A DNA stretch of 5,133 nt from Actinomycetes bacterium (lineage in GTDB: Bacteria > Actinomycetota > Actinomycetes > Actinomycetales > Cellulomonadaceae), in contig JAEWOA010000240.1 in the NCBI GenBank assembly GCA_023461115.1, forward strand, positions 1 through 5,133, written 5' to 3'. This document shows, piece after piece, positions 1 to 5,133 of this stretch. Below the pieces are notes generated by a model, which saw only the letters and a list, made by a program, of their open reading frames with translations, had not been told where the DNA came from and ran no database searches. The position numbers and the translations under genes are program-made. The stretch's first letter is position 1. Each line of letters opens with the position of its first letter.

Positions 1-587
1 TGGTGCGCGACGACGTCGTGCAGCTCACGCGCGAGCTGCTCACGCTCGCGCAGCCGGACCGCGTCGAGCTCGCGCTCACGTGACGAGCGCAGGATGCGCA
101 CCGCGACGCCGAGCACCGCGGGCAGCGAGATGAACACGAGCGCCGCGATCGCCTCGGTCAGCCCCGAGTAGTCGGTCACGATCCCCGCGGTGAACGCCGC
201 GAGCACCACCGCCCCGCCGACGACGACCTCGCGCCCGGAGCCCCAGCGCAACAGCGCGTACACGAGGATCACGACGCACGCGGACGTCCCCAGCCCGAAC
301 GAGCCCTCCTCGCCCGCGGCCAGCCACACGGCGCTGGACACCAGCACGGGCCCGAACGCCGCGAGCACCGCGCCGAGCGGATGGGCCCGGCGCCACAGCA
401 GCGTCACCGCGAGCCACAGTCCGAGCGCGATGGCCGCGGGACGCCACGCGACGTCGTCGCGGAGCGTGCCCTCCAGCAGCATCCCGGCGGCGACGAGACC
501 CGAGAGCACCCAGTCGCGCGCGACGCGCCGCGGGGCGTGCGGGGACCGGGGCAGGTCCCACACGCGTCGGGGCGCGGCCGTCGTCAC
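1..587 (-). CDS. Sensor histidine kinase, N-terminal membrane half (partial at left edge)
   Basis: Translating the minus strand from the GTG at 587-585 gives 195 codons before the window ends. After a basic, Pro-rich N-terminus the protein shows about five or six hydrophobic segments (roughly residues 26-38, 51-65, 72-91, 99-113, 120-136 and 146-163). A charged linker follows (about 164-183), then REQLARELHDVVAHH (181-195 plus the first bases of the next codon). That is the H-box of the HisKA_3 class used by NarL/DesK-type kinases, with His190 as the expected phospho-acceptor. Kinases of this class pass phosphate to a LuxR-type response regulator, usually encoded just downstream, which here would lie beyond the left edge. 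The rest of the dimerisation domain and the ATPase domain are missing only because the window ends. The gene is divergent from the MMPL exporter, which may be its target (inference). The signal sensed cannot be read from the sequence. No Shine-Dalgarno sequence precedes the GTG, and a leaderless start is proposed separately. Confidence 0.93.
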   Translation of the reverse strand, partial: MTTAAPRRVWDLPRSPHAPRRVARDWVLSGLVAAGMLLEGTLRDDVAWRPAAIALGLWLAVTLLWRRAHPLGAVLAAFGPVLVSSAVWLAAGEEGSFGLGTSACVVILVYALLRWGSGREVVVGGAVVLAAFTAGIVTDYSGLTEAIAALVFISLPAVLGVAVRILRSSRERELDAVRLREREQLARELHDVVAH

Positions 588-594
588 GGTGCCC

Positions 595-600
595 AGCGTA
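595..600 (-). promoter_or_regulatory. Candidate -10 element of a leaderless histidine kinase promoter
   Basis: On the minus strand TACGCT (600-595) fits the actinobacterial -10 pattern TANNNT. It ends 7 nt before the GTG at 587, which would put the transcription start at or next to the first base of the start codon. No purine-rich ribosome-binding site lies in the gap (GGGCACC). No convincing -35 hexamer is seen 16-18 bp upstream. An 11-bp palindrome GCGTCGGACGC (607-617) sits in the -35/-10 spacer and could be a regulator site. This is pattern matching only. Confidence 0.45.
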
Positions 601-647
601 GGGACAGCGTCGGACGCCGGGGATCGGCCGAACGGACCAGAAGCGCT

Positions 648-700
648 GGCCGGACGGCTGATCGGCTCCGGCCGCGAGGCTGATCCCCTCGGCGGGCCGG
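648..700. promoter_or_regulatory. Repeat-rich divergent intergenic region, candidate operator sites
   Basis: Between the kinase start (587) and the MMPL start (776) lie several short repeats. GGCTGATC occurs as a direct repeat at 656-663 and 678-685, with starts 22 bp apart, close to two helical turns. GGCCGGA (648-654) and TCCGGCC (667-673) form a perfect 7-bp inverted repeat with a 12-bp spacer. A further stem-like arrangement pairs CCGGCC (668-673) with GGCCGG (695-700) and CGAGG (675-679) with CCTCG (687-691). GTCGCGAC (701-708) is a perfect 8-bp palindrome just beyond. Such sites could bind the response regulator partner or a local repressor, but in DNA this G+C-rich short repeats also arise by chance. 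No clear -10/-35 pair for the MMPL gene is visible. Confidence 0.3.
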
Positions 701-763
701 GTCGCGACGCTGGCCATGGCGTCAGTCGTCGCCCCGCCGCGCAGCCTCGTCGGCTGCCCTTTC

Positions 764-770
764 GAGAGGA
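764..770 (+). promoter_or_regulatory. Ribosome-binding site of the MMPL transporter gene
   Basis: GAGAGGA lies 5 nt upstream of the ATG at 776. It decides the start in favour of 776 over the in-frame ATG at 716, which would add 20 residues with no membrane or family character and lies among the intergenic repeats. Confidence 0.7.
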
Positions 771-775
771 CCACC

Positions 776-2959
776 ATGTCCCACGCACTCGCCTCGCTCG
801 CGCGGCGCAGCGCCCGCCGCCCGTGGGCGGTCGTCGGCGCCTGGTTGCTGCTCGCGGTCCTCGCTGTCGGCGTCGGCACGTTCGGCGACGACTACGAGGA
901 CTCGTTCCGCGTCCCAGGACTCGACTCGCAGGTGGCCAACGACCTGCTCGCGTCGGCCGGCTCGGCGCAGGCCGGGCTGACGGCCCAAGTGGTCGTCACG
1001 CCCGCCGCCGAGGGCCGCGCCTTCGCGGACGAGCCCGCGGCGGTCGCCGCGCTCGTCGAGCTCGAGGACGCGATCGCCGCGCTCCCCCACGCGCTGGACC
1101 TCACGAGGCCGAGCGCCGCGCTCGCCACCGGGTCCACCAGCGGTGGCGTCTCGCCCGACGGGCGCGTGGCTCTCGTGCAGGTGCAGTACCCGGAGCTCGA
1201 CGCGCTGTCCGCCGCGGATCTGGACCGGCTGGTCGCCGCCGGCGACGGCGTCGACTCCTCGGTGCTGCGCGTGGAGATGGGCGGCGCGCTGTTCTTCGCG
1301 TTCGAGAATCCGCCGGCCGGCCTGGGCGAGCTGATCGGCGTGCTCACCGCGCTCGTGGTGCTGCTGTTCGCGTTCGGGTCGGTCGTCGCGGCGCTGATCC
1401 CGCTGGGGATGGCGGTGATGGGGCTCGCGGTGGGGGTGGGCAGCATGCCGCTGCTGGCGCTAGTCGTCGACGTGCCCTCGTATGCGCCCGTCCTGGGCGC
1501 GATGGTCGGGCTCGGGGTCGGCGTGGACTACGCGCTGTTCGTCGTGACCCGGCACCGCGACGGGCTGAGCCGCGGGCTGCCGGCAGCCGACTCGGTGGCC
1601 CGGGCGCTCGGCAAGGCCGGTCCCCCGGTGGTGTTCGCGGGCGGCATCGTCGTCGTGTCGATCCTCGGCCTGGCCGTGGCGCGCGTGCCGTTCATGACCG
1701 CGGGCGGGCTGGCGATCGCGGGCGTGGTCCTGATCATGGTGGCGGCGGCCACGACGTTGCTGCCCGCGCTGCTGGGGCTCGCGGGGCGGCGCGTCGTCGG
1801 GCGGCGCGCCATCCCGCAGGAGGGGCCGCGCTGGCAGCGGTGGGTGCGCCACGTCACGCGCCATCCAGTGGCCTACGCGGTGGGTGTCACGGCGCTGCTG
1901 GTGGCGATGGCCGCGCCCGTGGCCGCGCTGCGTGTGGGCATCCCCGACGACGGCTCGCTCCCCGCCGACTGGACCCAGCGCCAGGCGTACGACCTGCTGG
2001 CCGAGGGCTTCGGGCCCGGGGTCAACGGCCCCCTGATCGTGGCCGTCGAGCCGCGCGGGGACAACGCGGCCGCGAACGCGCTGGTCACAGCGCTGCGCGA
2101 CGACCCCGGGGTGGCGTCGGCCGCGCCCGCCGCGGTGAGCCCGGGCGGGATCGCGTCGATCGTCGTCGTGCCCACCACGGGGCCACAGGAGGAGGCGACG
2201 GCCCAGACCATCGAGCGCCTGCGCGACGACGTGTTCCCCGCCGCGCTCGAGGGCAGCCCCGCGCGGGCGCACGTCGGCGGGCAGACCGCGAACTTCGCCG
2301 ACGTCGGCATCCGCGTCAACGACCGGCTGCCGCTCTTCATCGGGGCGGTGCTGGCCATGTCGTTCGTGCTGCTCGTGCTGGTGTTCCGCTCGATCGTCGT
2401 GCCGCTCAAGGCCGTGCTGCTCAACCTGCTGAGCATCGGCGCGGCCTACGGCGTCATGGTGATGGTGTTCCAGTGGGGCTGGGCCGCCGACCTCATGGGG
2501 CTGGAGTCCACGGTGCCGATCGTGTCCTTCATCCCCATGTTCATGTTCGCGATCCTGTTCGGCCTCTCCATGGACTACGAGGTGTTCCTGCTCTCGCGGG
2601 TGCGCGAGGCGTACGACGCCGGGCTGCCCAGCGATGAGGCCGTGGTCCACGGGATCGCCCGGACCGGCCGCGTCATCACGTGCGCCGCGCTGATCATGGC
2701 CGCGGTGTTCCTGTCGTTCGTCTTGGGCGAGGACGCCGCGACCAAGATGTTCGGCGTCGGGCTCGCGACGGCCGTGCTCGTCGACGCCACGCTGGTGCGC
2801 CTGGTGCTCGTGCCGGCGTTCATGAAGCTGCTCGGCGACGCGAACTGGTGGCTGCCCGCGTGGCTCGACCGCCTGCTGCCCCACGTCTCCCTGACCGAGG
2901 GCGACGACGAGCCGCTGCCCGCGCCCGCCGCCGAGGCGCCCGCGCTCGCGCTCCGGTAG
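776..2959 (+). CDS. MMPL/RND-family membrane transporter
   Basis: The 727-residue protein has the two-fold repeated RND layout. TM1 is at about 17-36, then an extracytoplasmic porter domain (about 37-185), TM2-6 (about 186-335), a short cytosolic loop, TM7 (about 365-386), a second porter domain (about 387-518) and TM8-12 (about 519-690), ending in an acidic, Ala/Pro-rich tail. The proton-relay pairs of MMPL proteins are present: D251-Y252 in GVGVDYALF and D600-Y601 in LSMDYEVF, matching D256-Y257 and D645-Y646 of mycobacterial MmpL3. The length fits actinobacterial MMPL exporters that lack a large cytosolic C-terminal domain. Relatives use the proton gradient to move lipids, antibiotics or other hydrophobic compounds across the inner membrane; the substrate here cannot be told. 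Start ATG 776 is chosen for its GAGAGGA site. The gene is divergent from a sensor kinase, which suggests two-component control (inference), and converges on uppS. No frameshift or missing motif was seen. Confidence 0.95.
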   Translation: MSHALASLARRSARRPWAVVGAWLLLAVLAVGVGTFGDDYEDSFRVPGLDSQVANDLLASAGSAQAGLTAQVVVTPAAEGRAFADEPAAVAALVELEDAIAALPHALDLTRPSAALATGSTSGGVSPDGRVALVQVQYPELDALSAADLDRLVAAGDGVDSSVLRVEMGGALFFAFENPPAGLGELIGVLTALVVLLFAFGSVVAALIPLGMAVMGLAVGVGSMPLLALVVDVPSYAPVLGAMVGLGVGVDYALFVVTRHRDGLSRGLPAADSVARALGKAGPPVVFAGGIVVVSILGLAVARVPFMTAGGLAIAGVVLIMVAAATTLLPALLGLAGRRVVGRRAIPQEGPRWQRWVRHVTRHPVAYAVGVTALLVAMAAPVAALRVGIPDDGSLPADWTQRQAYDLLAEGFGPGVNGPLIVAVEPRGDNAAANALVTALRDDPGVASAAPAAVSPGGIASIVVVPTTGPQEEATAQTIERLRDDVFPAALEGSPARAHVGGQTANFADVGIRVNDRLPLFIGAVLAMSFVLLVLVFRSIVVPLKAVLLNLLSIGAAYGVMVMVFQWGWAADLMGLESTVPIVSFIPMFMFAILFGLSMDYEVFLLSRVREAYDAGLPSDEAVVHGIARTGRVITCAALIMAAVFLSFVLGEDAATKMFGVGLATAVLVDATLVRLVLVPAFMKLLGDANWWLPAWLDRLLPHVSLTEGDDEPLPAPAAEAPALALR

Positions 2960-2968
2960 CCCGCTGGT

Positions 2969-3014
2969 CGGTGGGGCGGTCTTTGGTCAGCTCGGCTGAT
3001 CGACCGCCCCGCCG
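2969..3014. terminator. Long hairpin between convergent genes, candidate bidirectional terminator
   Basis: Bases 2969-2981 pair with 3002-3014 in a 13-bp, G+C-rich stem containing one G-T wobble. Inside it, after a 3-nt bulge (2982-2984), 2985-2991 pair with 2995-3001 (7 bp with one wobble) around the triloop TCG. The structure lies 10 nt after the MMPL stop and covers the last codons and stop of uppS. There is no T-tract on either side, so it is not a classical intrinsic terminator. Long stems without U-tracts at convergent gene ends are often proposed as terminators or 3'-end stabilisers in high-GC actinobacteria. Confidence 0.5.
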
Positions 3015-3781
3015 TAGCGCCGGTCACGGCGCGCGTACTCCTCCACCGCGCGCCACAGGTGCCGGCGGTCGACGTCCGGCCACGGCTCGTCGAGGAACAC
3101 GAGCTCGGCGTACGCCGCCTGCCACAGCAGGAAGTTGGAGGTGCGCTGCTCGCCCGACGAGCGCAGGAACAGGTCCACGTCGGGCATGTCCGGCTCGTCG
3201 AGATACCGCGCGAACACCTTCTCGTTCACGCGCTCGGGGTTGAGCTTGCCCGCCTTGACGTCGCGCGCGAGCGCCGCAGCGGCGTCCGCGATCTCGGCGC
3301 GGCCCCCGTAGTTGACGCACATCGTGAGGGTGCAGGTCGTGTTGTCCGCGGTCAGCCGCTCGGCCTCCTCCAGCTCGGCGATCACCGAGCGCCACAGCCG
3401 TGGGCGGCGGCCCGCCCAGCGCACGCGCACGCCCCACGAGTTCATGACGTCGCGGCGGCGGCGCAGCACGTCCTTGTTGAAGCCCATGAGGAAGCGCACC
3501 TCCTCGGGCGAGCGCGACCAGTTCTCGGTGGAGAACGCGTACGCCGACACGTGGGTCACGCCGATCTCGATCGCGCCCGCGACCACGTCCAGCAGCGACG
3601 CCTCCCCGGCGCGGTGGCCCTCGGTGCGCGGCAGGCCGCGCTGGTTGGCCCACCGGCCGTTGCCGTCCATGACGATCGCGACGTGCTTGGGCACGAACTC
3701 GCTGGGGATCGCGGGCGGGCGCGCGCCCGACGGGTGCGGCGGGGGCGGGACGGGGGCGGCGGAGCGTGGCACGTCCCTCAT
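2987..3781 (-). CDS. uppS: Isoprenyl transferase (undecaprenyl/polyprenyl diphosphate synthase)
   Basis: This 264-residue cis-prenyl transferase condenses isopentenyl diphosphate units onto an allylic diphosphate to make the polyprenyl carrier for peptidoglycan and other wall polymers. It acts at the cytosolic membrane face. Family motifs are complete and all sit 13 residues later than in E. coli UppS: D39 in VMDGNGRWA (E. coli D26), R52 and H56 (R39, H43), YAFSTENW (81-88), and FLRSSGEQRTSNFLLWQ (205-221) with R207, R213, S215 and then E226 (R194, R200, S202, E213). A82 matches the small Ala69 of E. coli, not the bulky Leu reported for the short-chain mycobacterial enzyme Rv1086. A medium or long product is therefore more likely, though not proven. 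Residues 1-30 are a Pro-rich extension outside the fold. ATG 3781 is preferred: an upstream start at 4000 would place about 200 bases inside recO. It begins 14 nt after the recO stop without a clear Shine-Dalgarno, suggesting translational coupling. Confidence 0.96.
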   Translation of the reverse strand: MRDVPRSAAPVPPPPHPSGARPPAIPSEFVPKHVAIVMDGNGRWANQRGLPRTEGHRAGEASLLDVVAGAIEIGVTHVSAYAFSTENWSRSPEEVRFLMGFNKDVLRRRRDVMNSWGVRVRWAGRRPRLWRSVIAELEEAERLTADNTTCTLTMCVNYGGRAEIADAAAALARDVKAGKLNPERVNEKVFARYLDEPDMPDVDLFLRSSGEQRTSNFLLWQAAYAELVFLDEPWPDVDRRHLWRAVEEYARRDRRYGGAVDQPS

Positions 3782-3795
3782 TGTGCCGGGAGCAG

Positions 3796-4527
3796 CTAGA
3801 CCCGTTCCACGTGCGGGAGCGAGCGGAGTTGGCGCTCCAGGTGGAACTGCGTGTACGCCGCCACCAGTCCATTCGCCTCGCCGCGGTGCCGTTCGGCGCT
3901 CGCGTCGGCCACATCCCAGTCGCCCGCGAGCAGCGCCGCGAGCAGCCCGAACGTCTCCCGCGCCGGCGACGCCGCGCCCGGCGGACGGCACGCCTGGCAC
4001 ACCGCGCCGCCCGAGCCGATCGCGAACGAGTGGTGCGGGCCGGGCTCGCCGCAGCGTGCGCAGTCCGCGAAGCTCGGGGCCCAGCCGGCGACGGCCAGCG
4101 CGCGGAGCAGGTAGGAGTCGAGGACCAGGCCGGGCGCGTGCTCCCTCGTCGCGAGCGCCCGCACCGCGCCCACCAGGAGCCAGTACTGCTGCAACGCGGG
4201 CTCGTGCTCGGCCTCGACCAGGCGCTCAGCGGTCTCGAGCATCGCGGTGCCGACCGTGTAGAGCGCGTAGTCCTCGGCGATCTGACGGCCGTAGGGGCCG
4301 AGCGTCTCGGCCTGGGTGACGATGTCCAGGTTGCGGCCTGTGGAGAGCTGCAGGTCCACGTGCATGAACGGCTCGAGTCGCGATCCGAACCGCGACGTCG
4401 TTCGTCGCACGCCCTTGCCGACCGCGCGCACCTTGCCGTGCTGGCGGGTCAGGAGCGTGACGATCCGGTCCGCCTCCCCCAGCTTGTGGGTGCGCAACAC
4501 GATCGCCTCATCGCGATAAAGGCTCAC
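3796..4527 (-). CDS. recO: DNA repair protein RecO
   Basis: RecO works in the RecFOR pathway. It binds SSB-coated single-stranded DNA with RecR, helps load RecA at gaps and can anneal complementary strands. The 243-residue product starts SLYRDEAIVLRTHKLGEADRIV, the typical RecO N-terminal OB-fold (about 1-80) with the basic run KGVRRTTSRFGSRLEPF (38-54). A helical region follows, with a four-cysteine zinc site: C156-x2-C159 and C177-x2-C180. Length is normal for actinobacterial RecO. The GTG at 4527-4525 is chosen because a strong GGAGG lies 8 nt upstream and family members begin exactly at this SLYRDEA. A longer reading from GTG 4569 would add 14 Gly-rich residues encoded by a C-rich repeat tract. 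The gene overlaps the upstream Nudix gene by 20 nt and is followed after 14 nt by uppS, a common actinobacterial neighbour pair. Its translation start abuts an unusual repeat and G-quadruplex-prone region. Confidence 0.94.
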   Translation of the reverse strand: MSLYRDEAIVLRTHKLGEADRIVTLLTRQHGKVRAVGKGVRRTTSRFGSRLEPFMHVDLQLSTGRNLDIVTQAETLGPYGRQIAEDYALYTVGTAMLETAERLVEAEHEPALQQYWLLVGAVRALATREHAPGLVLDSYLLRALAVAGWAPSFADCARCGEPGPHHSFAIGSGGAVCQACRPPGAASPARETFGLLAALLAGDWDVADASAERHRGEANGLVAAYTQFHLERQLRSLPHVERV

Positions 4528-5098
4528 ACCCCCATCCTCCCCCACCCCGCCCACACCCCGCCCACACACCCCCGCCGAGTTCGTCGGAGGTCCGCGAGAT
4601 CGTCGGAGATCCCCGACGACCTGGGCGATCTCCGACGAACTCGGCGGGGTTGTGGGGTGGGGGGAGGGTGCCGGTGTGCCAGGCCTTCAGGACCGCGTGT
4701 TCGTGCGGGACCACCGGGGTGGGGAGCGCGTCGAGGTCGAACCAGCGCAGTTCGGCAGCCTTGTGCTGCTCCTGGATCACCGGCTCGCCCGCCCACCGCT
4801 CGCACGCGAAGAACCAGTCCACGCGCTCGTCGATCAAACCGCCCACGCCCGTGCGGTGCATACCGGTGAGCCCGACGAGGTCGCGCTCGTCGATCCTGAT
4901 CCCCAGCTCCTCGCGCGCCTCTCGCGCGGCGGCCGCCAACACCGACTCCCCGAGCTCCACGTGCCCGGCGGCGGCCACCGCCCAGTGCTCGTCCATGTAC
5001 CCGGTCCCGCGCCTCAACTGCAGCAAGACCTCCCGCCGCGCCCCCGACCCGCGGTGCACCACGACATAGGCGGCAGGAATGACGGAGAACCTGGTCAC
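4508..5098 (-). CDS. Nudix hydrolase with repeat-derived C-terminal tail
   Basis: Nudix enzymes cleave nucleoside diphosphates linked to another group, using divalent metal bound by the Nudix box. The full consensus is present at residues 45-67: GHVELGESVLAAAAREAREELGI, matching Gx5Ex7REUxEExGU with E63 and E64 as the metal-binding Glu pair. Around it, FSVIPAAYVVVHR opens the fold, and TGMHRTG, IDERVDWFFACERW and AELRWFDLDALP complete it, ending near residue 149. The substrate cannot be assigned; a housekeeping or nucleotide-clearing role is only a guess. Residues 150-177 are encoded by the 4570-4649 inverted repeat and 175-196 form a Gly-rich tail, neither typical of the family, so the stop appears to have been displaced by the repeat. 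The start is GTG 5098, since an in-frame TAG lies at 5110-5108 and no other start fits before the fold begins. The gene has no Shine-Dalgarno, probably is leaderless, and overlaps recO by 20 nt. Confidence 0.94.
   Translation of the reverse strand: MTRFSVIPAAYVVVHRGSGARREVLLQLRRGTGYMDEHWAVAAAGHVELGESVLAAAAREAREELGIRIDERDLVGLTGMHRTGVGGLIDERVDWFFACERWAGEPVIQEQHKAAELRWFDLDALPTPVVPHEHAVLKAWHTGTLPPPHNPAEFVGDRPGRRGSPTISRTSDELGGGVWAGCGRGGGGWGCEPLSR
4529..4573 (-). other. G-quadruplex-forming motif upstream of recO (minus strand)
   Basis: The minus strand has seven G-runs in 45 nt with lengths, from 4573 down to 4529, of 5, 3, 4, 3, 4, 5 and 5. The loops between them are 5, 1, 3, 1, 1 and 5 nt. This satisfies the usual four-run, loop-of-up-to-7 quadruplex rule several times over. 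The tract is on the mRNA-sense strand of the Nudix-recO transcript and includes the recO ribosome-binding site. Part of it is an exact tandem duplication of ACCCCGCCCAC on the plus strand (4544-4554 and 4555-4565). Folding in the cell is inferred, not seen. Confidence 0.55.
4536..4540 (-). promoter_or_regulatory. Ribosome-binding site of recO inside a G-rich tract
   Basis: Minus-strand GGAGG (4540-4536) lies 8 nt before the recO GTG (4527). It fixes the recO start, lies inside the end of the Nudix coding region, and is flanked on both sides by runs of five G on the mRNA strand. An RNA G-quadruplex there could hide it. Confidence 0.7.
4570..4649. repeat. Perfect 20-bp inverted repeat with internal 16-bp motif copies (REP/MITE-like)
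   Basis: Bases 4570-4589 are the exact reverse complement of 4630-4649, with a 40-bp centre. Pairing resumes after one mismatch (4565-4568 with 4651-4654). Within it the motif GAGTTCGTCGGAGGTC (4577-4592) recurs as GAGATCGTCGGAGATC (4596-4611) and, inverted, at 4627-4642 as GAGTTCGTCGGAGATC. A smaller central stem pairs 4600-4606 with 4613-4619 around a 6-nt loop. The flanks are also loosely complementary (C-rich on the left, G-rich on the right), so an imperfect palindrome may span about 4525-4680. It is read as Nudix residues 150-177, yet it looks like an intergenic repeat. Whether it recurs elsewhere in the genome cannot be seen here. Confidence 0.85.
4646..4668 (+). other. G-quadruplex-forming motif (plus strand)
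   Basis: The plus strand has G-runs of 4, 4, 6 and 3 with loops TTGT, T and A, a strong canonical quadruplex pattern. It begins within the right arm of the inverted repeat and is antisense to the Nudix transcript, the opposite strand to the motif at 4529-4573. On the Nudix strand it encodes the Pro-rich PPPHNP segment. Folding is inferred. Confidence 0.5.
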
Positions 5099-5104
5099 GG
5101 AGCG

Positions 5105-5110
5105 AGGCTA
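5105..5110 (-). promoter_or_regulatory. Candidate -10 element of a leaderless Nudix-recO-uppS promoter
   Basis: Minus-strand TAGCCT (5110-5105) fits TANNNT and is followed by exactly 6 nt before the GTG at 5098. Transcription would then start on the first base of the start codon. There is no ribosome-binding site in the gap. The -35 position would fall at the very end of the window (GGGGCG at 5133-5128), which is not recognisable. The same arrangement occurs before the histidine kinase gene. Confidence 0.45.
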
Positions 5111-5133
5111 GCGGGCCCACCACCCCCCGCCCC

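Noticed and set aside
716..775. Upstream ATG (716) as the MMPL start
   Set aside because: No ribosome-binding site, and the added 20 residues do not resemble an MMPL N-terminus. ATG 776 has GAGAGGA at proper spacing.
76..879. Minus-strand 267-codon frame over the kinase region
   Set aside because: It is out of frame with the kinase, whose translation gives membrane helices and an ELHDVVAHH box. This frame gives only Arg-rich sequence.
190..2637. An 815-codon plus-strand open frame across the kinase and most of the MMPL gene
   Set aside because: Its translation is Arg/Ala/Gly-rich low complexity with no family motif. It overlaps two genes with clear motifs in other frames. Long stop-free frames are expected at this G+C content.
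1460..2884. 474-codon minus-strand frame antisense to the MMPL gene
   Set aside because: His/Arg/Gln-rich shadow of the MMPL coding strand, with no start signal or recognisable domain.
3059..3799. Plus-strand frames opposite uppS and recO (also 3312-4319 and 3766-4869)
   Set aside because: Antisense shadows of two well-identified genes, with composition typical of GC-driven open frames and no family motifs.
3782..4000. Upstream extension of uppS to a start at 4000
   Set aside because: It would lie inside recO in another frame and add unrelated residues. The ATG at 3781 follows the recO stop directly.
4528..4569. Longer recO start at GTG 4569
   Set aside because: The extra 14 residues are Gly-rich and encoded by the C-rich repeat tract. 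The GGAGG site and family N-terminus both support GTG 4527.
4570..4649. CRISPR array or intrinsic terminator
   Set aside because: Only three motif copies in mixed orientation with no regular spacers. No T-tract follows either arm, and the repeat lies within an open reading frame.

Overview
The window is very G+C-rich, with G or C at almost every third codon position. It carries five protein genes, one of them cut by the left edge. The protein families, the GTG starts, the apparent leaderless promoters and the recO-uppS gene order point to a high-GC actinobacterium. Thermoleophilia/Solirubrobacterales is a reasonable guess, but nothing here settles the order.

Left half (1-2959): two divergent genes start from a 188-nt intergenic region. 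The minus-strand gene encodes the membrane half of a NarL/DesK-type sensor histidine kinase and runs off the left edge just after its phospho-acceptor His box. The plus-strand gene encodes a complete MMPL/RND-family, probably proton-driven, membrane exporter. The shared intergenic DNA holds short direct and inverted repeats that could be operators. A kinase that senses envelope stress or a compound and controls the adjacent exporter fits this layout, but that link is inference.

Right half (2987-5098, minus strand): three tightly packed genes in the order Nudix hydrolase, recO (recombinational repair) and uppS (cis-prenyl transferase for the cell-wall lipid carrier). The Nudix and recO genes overlap by 20 nt, and recO and uppS are 14 nt apart, so one transcript starting at the Nudix promoter is likely. 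The MMPL gene and uppS converge with 27 nt between their stop codons. A long hairpin (2969-3014) overlaps the end of uppS and could end transcription from both sides.

The least ordinary stretch is about 4525-4680. A perfect 20-bp inverted repeat (4570-4589 with 4630-4649) contains three copies of a 16-bp motif. It is flanked by C-rich and G-rich tracts that give G-quadruplex motifs on opposite strands. This element is read in frame as the low-complexity C-terminal tail of the Nudix protein and lies directly against the recO ribosome-binding site. It looks like a REP- or MITE-like intergenic repeat that has been absorbed into a gene end. I saw no CRISPR array, tRNA, rRNA, transposase, toxin-antitoxin pair or phage gene, and no clear new multi-gene system.
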